A DNA stretch of 8,937 nt from CAZPUI01 sp964415525. Its GTDB lineage: Bacteria; Acidobacteriota; Holophagae; Holophagales; Holophagaceae. Position numbers and translations under genes: made by a program. Below are positions 1 through 6,175 of this stretch, in pieces. Below the pieces are notes generated by a model that worked only from the letters and a program-made list of their open reading frames with translations, had not been told where the DNA came from and did not search any database. Within the stretch, counting starts at the first letter, position 1, and each line of letters starts with the position of its first letter. Location of the stretch: assembly GCA_964415525.1 (NCBI GenBank), contig CAYQAS010000146.1, positions 1 to 8,937 on the forward strand, given 5' to 3'.

Positions 1-1628
1 CCCAAGGAGAGCGGTTCGACGCCGCGCTCATCGATATCTTCATGTCGGGAATGGATGGGTGGGCGCTCCTGGATGCGCTTCGCATGCATCCCGCGACCGC
101 CATGATGCCGGTGGCCATGATGGCTGGCGTCCTGGACACCGTGGAGCCCCAGCGCCTGTCTGCGGCCCGGGTGCAGGGCTACGTGAAGAAGCCCGTCGAG
201 CTGCGGGACCTCGCCGAGCGCGTCCGCACGATCATCGCGACGGGGGTGGCCACGAGCGAGAACGAGCCTACCGTGGCCATGAGCATCTCCCCTTTTGCCA
301 CTGCACCCGCCCTTCAGGCCCGGGACTTCCAGGCACAGCCGGAGCCTGTCGTCGCGCCGGATGATCTGCTCCAGCTCACGGCGGAGGATCTGCTCTATCA
401 GGAGGATCTCTCGCCCGAACCCGCTGTAGAGGCTCCTGAAATCACGCCAGAGGCGGACGCTCCGGTCGAGGACCTGACGCCGACGGCGTCTGCCGTCGAG
501 GTGCCGGAAACGGCGTCATTCGAACTTGAATCCCCGGCGGATCTGGACTTGGCCGAGGAACTGCCTCCGCTCCCGGCGACGGCGCCTGAAACGGATCTCA
601 CGGTTCTGCCAGACATGGCCTTCGAGGCTGATGATGCTCCGATTGAGCTCGATGGCGATCTGACCTGGGGGGCCGATGGCCTCTTAGAGGAAGAGCCCGC
701 CGCCGAGCTGACTCTGGATGACGATGGGGCCGCCGTGCTCCCGGGAACCCAGGATTCCATGACGTCGGCAGGGACCGTTGCGGAAGCACAGGACGATAGC
801 GCCGAAATCGAGGCACTGTCCGATCTTGGCGAGGCGCTTCTCGAATCAGCAGCGCCCATCTCGCAGCCCGAGATCGAATCTCCCGTCACTGAAACCCTCG
901 GGGAAGCCTCCGAGCTAGAGGCGGTTGGTCTGGAGCGGCTGGAGGATCTCCTGCCCGAACCGCACGAAATTTCCCCGGCGACGCCTCAGGGCGTGCTCGA
1001 GGTCCTCGACGTCGCGGTGCCGGTGCCGACCGAAGACCTGGAGGACGTGGTTTTCGATGTGGCCGATCTGCCTGCGGCGCCTCCTCTGGATGAGATCGCG
1101 GACGTGGCGGTGCATGTGGCGCAATCCGAGGCCCTCGACCTTCTGCCGCCCTTGGAGTCGGAACCGTCCGTGGAATTGCCCGACCTTGGGCCTTCCGCCG
1201 AGCTGTTCACGCCCCATGACATCCTGGATGCGGCAGCGACCCCCATCCAGCCGGTCGCCCTGCCTCAGGAATGGGATGACAGCGAGGATCTGCTTTCGGC
1301 GATCCAGGCTGCCCTGCCCACCGCCCTGATGCCCGGGCCCGGTGAGGATATGCCAGACCAGCCGCCGACCTCCGAACTGGTTTCGCCACATCTCGAGCAG
1401 GGCGTGGGCGCGGCCATGGCGGCTGGAGCCGCTGCGGCTGCCGCCGTCGAGCCCGACTCCAAGCCAACAGTCCTGTCTGCGGATGCTCTGGTAGAGGCCC
1501 TGCTGGCGGACCCTGTCGCCCTCGAACGTCTCGGGAAGGCCCTCGCTCGCCACCTGAGCGGTTCGACCCTTCGCGAAGTGGCCTGGGAGGTCATGCCGGA
1601 TCTGGCTGACCGTCTCCGCACCCCCTGA
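1..1628 (+). CDS. Response-regulator-like protein with long acidic linker (5' partial)
   Basis: Signalling protein whose beginning lies before the window. The reading frame is open from base 3. The first ATG (42) is not the true start, because the likely phospho-acceptor Asp of a receiver domain (LIDIFMSGMDGW) is at 33-35, upstream of it. The receiver continues to the conserved Lys-Pro (Lys 189-191) and ends near 235. The usual Thr/Ser before the Lys seems replaced by Ala (PVAMMAG). A low-complexity linker rich in Ala, Pro, Glu, Asp and Leu follows to about 1460, with recurring E/D-D-L-L motifs and an Ala run near 1410-1445. The last 55 residues form a predicted helical module ending LREVAWEVMPDLADRL, a tail I recall from other acidobacterial and deltaproteobacterial response regulators. 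No DNA-binding or enzymatic output domain is visible, so it probably acts through protein contacts. The receiver-linker-tail layout recalls polarity regulators such as RomR, but that is only an analogy. Confidence 0.85.
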   Translation, partial: QGERFDAALIDIFMSGMDGWALLDALRMHPATAMMPVAMMAGVLDTVEPQRLSAARVQGYVKKPVELRDLAERVRTIIATGVATSENEPTVAMSISPFATAPALQARDFQAQPEPVVAPDDLLQLTAEDLLYQEDLSPEPAVEAPEITPEADAPVEDLTPTASAVEVPETASFELESPADLDLAEELPPLPATAPETDLTVLPDMAFEADDAPIELDGDLTWGADGLLEEEPAAELTLDDDGAAVLPGTQDSMTSAGTVAEAQDDSAEIEALSDLGEALLESAAPISQPEIESPVTETLGEASELEAVGLERLEDLLPEPHEISPATPQGVLEVLDVAVPVPTEDLEDVVFDVADLPAAPPLDEIADVAVHVAQSEALDLLPPLESEPSVELPDLGPSAELFTPHDILDAAATPIQPVALPQEWDDSEDLLSAIQAALPTALMPGPGEDMPDQPPTSELVSPHLEQGVGAAMAAGAAAAAAVEPDSKPTVLSADALVEALLADPVALERLGKALARHLSGSTLREVAWEVMPDLADRLRTP

Positions 1629-1636
1629 ATCCAGGC

Positions 1637-1641
1637 AGGAG
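1637..1641 (+). promoter_or_regulatory. Ribosome binding site of the 216-residue protein
   Basis: AGGAG lies 10 bases before the ATG at 1652, within the 23-base gap after the preceding TGA. It supports this start codon and suggests that the second gene is translated from the same transcript as the response-regulator gene. Confidence 0.7.
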
Positions 1642-1651
1642 CTCCCGCACG

Positions 1652-2302
1652 ATGATCACCGGCTATAACACCGATGTCCGCCACGGCAACCGGATCTTCC
1701 ACGTCCAGACCGAGGACAAGGGGTTTTCCAATCCCAAGATCGAGACCCTGATCTACGTCGGGGGCGAGATCCTGGACAGCTACCGCGGCACCTACGACGA
1801 CCTGATCGCCTCCGGCATCGCGACGGAGCCCGCGATTCAGTCCCGCATGGACGAGCAGCACAAGTCGGTCATCCGGGACATCAAGAACGGGAAATACGAC
1901 GTGACGCCCCTCGAGGGCGACCTCGCGGAACAGCAGATCTTCAACGAGCGCCCGCTGGATCAGGCCATCCTGGAGTTTCTCCAGCAGGAGGGCGAGGTGG
2001 AGACCCTGGAGCTGGTGCTCAGCGAACCGCTCCGACCCATCTTCGGTTCCACCTTCCACATCCGTCTCCAGGCCCGGCTCTGCATCAGCCAGAGCCCTGT
2101 GCCCAATGCCGAAGTCGCGATCCGCCTGGCCTCCAGCCTCAAGAAGGCGAGTCTGCTCCTGTCAGGTCGTACCGATGCCGAAGGCTGCTTCGAGGCGGAA
2201 GTGGATCTGCCTCCCAGCCAGCCGGGCCATCTGGCGGTGGTGATCGCCTGCACCTCGGAAGCCGGCTCGGACGAGGTCCGGGCGCTGCTCAGCGCTTCCT
2301 GA
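1652..2302 (+). CDS. Conserved two-domain protein of unknown function
   Basis: A 216-residue soluble protein with no signal peptide and no membrane segment. Residues 1-80 form a compact domain with strongly patterned motifs (FHVQTEDKG, NPKIETLIYVGGEIL) that I recall from conserved hypothetical proteins of acidobacteria and related phyla. No function is known to me. Residues 85-115 look like a helical linker. Residues about 117-213 alternate in beta fashion and contain a GRTDAEGCFEAEVDLP segment typical of Ig-like or carboxypeptidase-regulatory-like beta-sandwiches. No catalytic motif is evident. The start is supported by AGGAG at 1637-1641. The gene follows the response-regulator gene by 23 bases, so the two are probably an operon and may cooperate. 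Its last 14 bases overlap the end of the opposing kinase gene. A role as an adaptor or binding partner is inference only. Confidence 0.85.
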   Translation: MITGYNTDVRHGNRIFHVQTEDKGFSNPKIETLIYVGGEILDSYRGTYDDLIASGIATEPAIQSRMDEQHKSVIRDIKNGKYDVTPLEGDLAEQQIFNERPLDQAILEFLQQEGEVETLELVLSEPLRPIFGSTFHIRLQARLCISQSPVPNAEVAIRLASSLKKASLLLSGRTDAEGCFEAEVDLPPSQPGHLAVVIACTSEAGSDEVRALLSAS

Positions 2303-5300
2303 AGGCGTCTCCCAGGGGCAGGTGCATGGCCAGCCAGCGTTCCGGTTGGCGGATGCCCTGTCCCGTGAGCCAGGCCGTGGCCTCGTCCACCCGTGCGCCA
2401 TCGCTGGCCCAAAGACCCAAGGCAAGGTTGCACAGGGCGCCATGCAGCGCCATGTCGCAGGCGCCGAAGGCATCCATCGCCTGGTGGAGCAGTTCCTCGG
2501 CTTCCATCTCGTCGCCTTGCAGATAGCGTATGCAGGCCAGCTGCTTGAGGGCGAGCGCTTCGCCGTACGCGAGGTGCTCTCGGCGCAGGGTGAGGGCGTC
2601 GCGCTTGGCTCGGAGCAGGAGCAGGCTGCGTCGGAGCCCATCCGTGGGCATCTGGGCTGCGCAGGCCACCGCCAGGCGTGAGCGGAGTTCGAGCATGGTG
2701 ATCCGCATGGCCTGGGCCCGCAGGAAGGCGGAGCGGCGCACCTTGGGCCAGATGCCCTGGAGGTATGCCCGGGGGCCAAAGGTCCGGCCCGCATAGAGCT
2801 CTACGTTGAGGCGGCTGACAAGTTCGAAGAAGTGGACGGTCTGGAAGCCGTGCTGGGGCCATCCCTGGAGGGCTTCCCGCAGCTCGTGGAGTGCCGCCCC
2901 CGGATCGTCCTCCATGAGGGCGGGGTAGAGTCCAAGGCAGGTCCGGAGGTGCGTCTGGGCCAGCCAGTTGCCGCGGTCCCGGGCCTCCTGCAGGAGCACG
3001 GGAAGCCTGCGGCGCAACAGAGGCAAGTCACCGAGGACGCTGGCCGCTACCATCCCGTAGTTCTGAGCGATGTGGACTTCGTAGTCCAGGCCGGTGCAGC
3101 GTTCCCCGAGCAGGTGCTCGGCTGCTTCGAGGGATCGGTGCGCCAGCCGCCAATTGCCCTGGCAGATGGCGCTCAGGCCCTGGGCGATGAGCGCGCGGCC
3201 TTCAGGATTTGGGTGGTCCAGGGCTGCGGCGCGTTCGATGGTGAGGTCCAGGACCTCCCGAATCCGACGTAGGTTGCGACTGCCCCGCAGGGCCTGGAAG
3301 AGGGTCTCGTGGGCGAGTCCGCGCACGACCCGGAAGGGTTCTCCCAGGCGGAGGGTGTGCCAGAGCTGACGCGCCTGGAAGCCGGTGCTGCGAAACGGAT
3401 CCACCGGGGCAAGCCCCATGGCGGCGGCCCAGAGCAGGTCGACCCGCTCGAGCTCGACCGGATCCAGGGGCCCCTCCGGCGCGATCTTCAGCCCTCGCAG
3501 GCGTAGGCGGAGCCGCCACCAGGCCAGATTCAGCAGGATACCCAGGCGGGATGTGGGAAAGGATTCCCCGAATGCCTTCAGTTGGGGGGCGAGGATCTCG
3601 ATGCCCTTCTCGATGTGGCCACTCCGGAAGTATTCCTCGGCGGCTCTCCGGAAGGCGCGAACCGCGGTCTCTCCCTTGAGCAGGGAGGCCGTTCTCAGGT
3701 AGGCCTCCGCCGCCTCCGGGCCGCGGCCCGCATGGGCGAGGGCATCGCCCATCTGCCGGTAGAGTTCCGATAGGACCGGATCGGCAGGGGGGCGCAGCGA
3801 GATGGAAAGCTGGAAGAGCTCCGCGGCGCGATCGAAGGCCAGGGCGTGAGCTGCGGCTTCCGCCGCCGCCCGGGCGTGGTGGGCCGCCCGGATCGGCTCA
3901 CCCCCGCGGCTGAAGTGGAAGGCCAAGGTGCCGGCCTCTTCCGGGCGCAGGCGGGCATAGGCCTCTGCGAGCGACCGATGGGCCGCACGGATCTGCTCGG
4001 GGCTCAGGTCCTGGGTCAGGGGCTGACGGAAGCGTTCGTGGAAGAATTCCACCACCTTGCGTTCGGCGGCGCTGCCCCGCACCCGCAGCACGTGGGCGTT
4101 CCTCAGCACGGGGAGGAGCGGCTCCGTCTGACCTTCGACCCCTGCGGCGAGGGTGAGGACGGGCCAGTCCACGGGATGGCCTGCCACGGCCAGGGTTTCC
4201 AAGAGCGGGTAGGACGTGGCGGGAAGGGACTGGAGCCGGGCCTTGAGGTGCGCATCCAGGCCGAGCTGGTCCTGGGGGAGGCTGGCAGGTCGCTGCCGCA
4301 GCAATTGGATCAGCTCTGCGAGGAAGAAGGGGTGGCCCCCAGATTCCTGGGCAGCCCACCGAGCCAGGGTGCCATCCGGGTCCTGCCCCGGCGTGAGAGC
4401 CGCGCGGGTGACTTCCAGGCAGCGATCGGGGGGCAACAGGTCCAGGCGCACGGTGGTGAGCGGGCAGGGGGGCTTGGGGCCCCGGAGGGCCTGCAGGAGC
4501 TGGCTGCGGTTCAAGTCCTCCGTGGGGCAGGTGAGCACCAGGAGACAAGGGGAGGTGTCGCGAGTGTGGAGCAGATCCAGGAGAAGCGACTCACTGTCCC
4601 GGTCGCCCCACTGGAGATCCTCCACCACTAAGAGCAGAGGGTGGCGCTTGGCCAATCGCCTCAGGAGTTCGCCCAGGGCGCCGAAGGCTCGGCGTCGCAG
4701 GGTAAGCGGATCGGGCAGATCCGGCACCGGCGGGTGGCTTGCCCGGATCTCCGCCACCTGTTCCAGCACGGGAAAGAGACGGGCCAGGGCCGCCGTGTGT
4801 TCCGGCAGCAGGGGGCGGAGCGCCCGGGGATCCATGTATCGGAGCAGTTCCGCCAAATCGTCGACGAGGCCATCCACCGCCTTGAAAGGCAGGTTCTCCT
4901 GGGCGAAGCACCGGGCGTGGAGGACGAGGACCCGATTGGATCGCCCACGCACTTCCCGCAGAAACTGTCTTACGACGGCACTCTTTCCCATGCCGGGAAG
5001 CCCATGGAGGAGGGCGACTGCGGGGTGGCCCATCCGCACCTGCTCGAAAGCCTCCAGAAGCGCCTTCTGGGCGGTGGGGTGGCAGCCCGGCAGCCCCAGG
5101 TCGTCCCGAGGGGGCGCGTGGCCGGGACGCAGAGGGGGCGCCGAGGGGTCGAGGCGAAGGAGCACCTCGGGGCCGGAGGGACGGTGTCCCGGATCGCGGT
5201 GGAGGAGGCTGCACACCAGGCGGTCGAGATCCTCGGGGATGCCTTCGACGAGGGTTGAGGGCGCTGGGGCATTCTCCGTCCGTTTGCGGTGGAGCAGTTC

Positions 5301-6101
5301 CCGGTAAGCCCCCTGAAACGGGAGCACACCCGTGAGTGCCTGGAAGAGCATGACACCGAAGGCATACCAGTCGCCGGACTCGCTGGCGGGCGATCCTTCC
5401 AGCTGTTCCGGTGCGAGGTAAGCCGGGGTGCCGGTGACACGCTCCCGCCGCCCGTAATGGCCTTCCTGGGGCGCGGTCGGGACCGCCAGGCCGAAATCGA
5501 GAATGACCACCCGATCGCCGGGAGTGACCATCACATTGCTGGGTTTGAGATCCCGGTGGATCAGCCCCTCGCGGTGCAGGGCCAGGAGCCCTTCTGCCAC
5601 CTGGGCAAACATCCGGCGGATGCGATCGGGCTGGCGAGGGCTCGAAGGGGAGGGAGGGAGCTGGACGAGGGTTTCCCCGTCCCCGCCCCAGGAATCGGAG
5701 CTGGGGTAGGGTGGTGTGGGGGGATCGACGGCGCTGGTGGAGCCGAAACCCAGATAGAGATGGGCCAGTCGCGGATCCGTGAGGGTGGGCTGGAGTGGTC
5801 CCCGCAGGCTCGTGTAGAGGTCAGTGCCCTCCACGAGTTCCATCGTGAAGCACCACTGGCCCTCGGACCCCACCAGCTCGAAGAGGCTCACCAGATTGGG
5901 GTGGCTCACCTCTGCCAGGGTCCGGAACTCCTGCTTGAATCGCAGGAGACCCTGGGCCTGGGGATCGTGGGGCTGCTTCAGGGCCACCCGGATGCCCTCG
6001 CTTCGGTCCAGCACCTCATAGACGTTTCCGAATGACCCGGAACCCAGGCGTCGCAGCACCTGGAATCGCTCCGTTCCTTGGAAGGTGGCGTGGACGGTCA
6101 T
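2289..6101 (-). CDS. Ser/Thr protein kinase fused to AAA/STAND-type ATPase and TPR-like region (PknK-like)
   Basis: A 1270-residue cytoplasmic signalling protein with no transmembrane helix. Residues 12-310 are a Hanks-type kinase with its key residues intact: glycine loop GSGSFGNVY (20-28), Lys42, Glu58 as the likely helix-C partner, HRDLKPSN (182-189), DFG (202-204) and GTPAYLAPEQ (224-233). It should therefore be catalytically competent. A Pro/Ser-rich insert (about 119-158) separates the N-lobe/hinge region from the following helix. Residues about 340-610 are an AAA_16/STAND-like ATPase with P-loop GLPGMGKS (367-374), Walker B LLLVVEDLQWGD (489-500) and the later GGHPFFLAEL motif. Residues about 700-1270 are Ala/Leu/Arg-rich helical repeats resembling TPRs. 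In this family the repeats are thought to sense or bind partners and the ATPase to act as a switch. The substrate is unknown. The start is plausible, since 10 residues precede the kinase fold, but its only Shine-Dalgarno-like GGAG (6116-6119) is 14 bases away. Confidence 0.93.
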   Translation of the reverse strand: MTVHATFQGTERFQVLRRLGSGSFGNVYEVLDRSEGIRVALKQPHDPQAQGLLRFKQEFRTLAEVSHPNLVSLFELVGSEGQWCFTMELVEGTDLYTSLRGPLQPTLTDPRLAHLYLGFGSTSAVDPPTPPYPSSDSWGGDGETLVQLPPSPSSPRQPDRIRRMFAQVAEGLLALHREGLIHRDLKPSNVMVTPGDRVVILDFGLAVPTAPQEGHYGRRERVTGTPAYLAPEQLEGSPASESGDWYAFGVMLFQALTGVLPFQGAYRELLHRKRTENAPAPSTLVEGIPEDLDRLVCSLLHRDPGHRPSGPEVLLRLDPSAPPLRPGHAPPRDDLGLPGCHPTAQKALLEAFEQVRMGHPAVALLHGLPGMGKSAVVRQFLREVRGRSNRVLVLHARCFAQENLPFKAVDGLVDDLAELLRYMDPRALRPLLPEHTAALARLFPVLEQVAEIRASHPPVPDLPDPLTLRRRAFGALGELLRRLAKRHPLLLVVEDLQWGDRDSESLLLDLLHTRDTSPCLLVLTCPTEDLNRSQLLQALRGPKPPCPLTTVRLDLLPPDRCLEVTRAALTPGQDPDGTLARWAAQESGGHPFFLAELIQLLRQRPASLPQDQLGLDAHLKARLQSLPATSYPLLETLAVAGHPVDWPVLTLAAGVEGQTEPLLPVLRNAHVLRVRGSAAERKVVEFFHERFRQPLTQDLSPEQIRAAHRSLAEAYARLRPEEAGTLAFHFSRGGEPIRAAHHARAAAEAAAHALAFDRAAELFQLSISLRPPADPVLSELYRQMGDALAHAGRGPEAAEAYLRTASLLKGETAVRAFRRAAEEYFRSGHIEKGIEILAPQLKAFGESFPTSRLGILLNLAWWRLRLRLRGLKIAPEGPLDPVELERVDLLWAAAMGLAPVDPFRSTGFQARQLWHTLRLGEPFRVVRGLAHETLFQALRGSRNLRRIREVLDLTIERAAALDHPNPEGRALIAQGLSAICQGNWRLAHRSLEAAEHLLGERCTGLDYEVHIAQNYGMVAASVLGDLPLLRRRLPVLLQEARDRGNWLAQTHLRTCLGLYPALMEDDPGAALHELREALQGWPQHGFQTVHFFELVSRLNVELYAGRTFGPRAYLQGIWPKVRRSAFLRAQAMRITMLELRSRLAVACAAQMPTDGLRRSLLLLRAKRDALTLRREHLAYGEALALKQLACIRYLQGDEMEAEELLHQAMDAFGACDMALHGALCNLALGLWASDGARVDEATAWLTGQGIRQPERWLAMHLPLGDAFRKR

Positions 6102-6128
6102 CGGCTGGGTGGGGGCTCCGGATCATTC

Positions 6129-6157
6129 GCGGTGCCCGGGTTGGACCCAGGCACCGC
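6129..6157 (-). terminator. 13-bp hairpin between nucleoside kinase and protein kinase genes
   Basis: The arms 6129-6141 and 6145-6157 are inverted repeats around a 3-base loop. As - strand RNA all 13 positions pair, one of them as a G-U wobble. On the + strand that position is a C-A mismatch, which favours function on the - strand. The hairpin starts 19 bases after the nucleoside kinase stop codon and ends 27 bases before the protein kinase start. No U-tract follows, so it is not a textbook intrinsic terminator. It could instead stabilise the 3' end of the upstream mRNA, attenuate read-through or help a Rho-type terminator. Confidence 0.55.
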
Positions 6158-6175
6158 TTGGAACATTGGGGAAGG

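Noticed and set aside
42..44. ATG at 42 as the start of the response-regulator gene
   Set aside because: The frame stays open upstream, and the codons at 3-41 encode the receiver strand with the phospho-acceptor Asp, so the gene starts before the window.
915..1553. 212-codon - strand open frame opposite the acidic linker
   Set aside because: Its Arg-rich composition is simply the reverse reading of the Asp/Glu/Leu-rich linker codons, and it has no recognisable motif.
4216..5307. 363-codon + strand open frame opposite the protein kinase
   Set aside because: It is an antisense shadow of the kinase-ATPase gene, rich in Arg and Ser with no domain. Long antisense frames are expected in G+C-rich genes.
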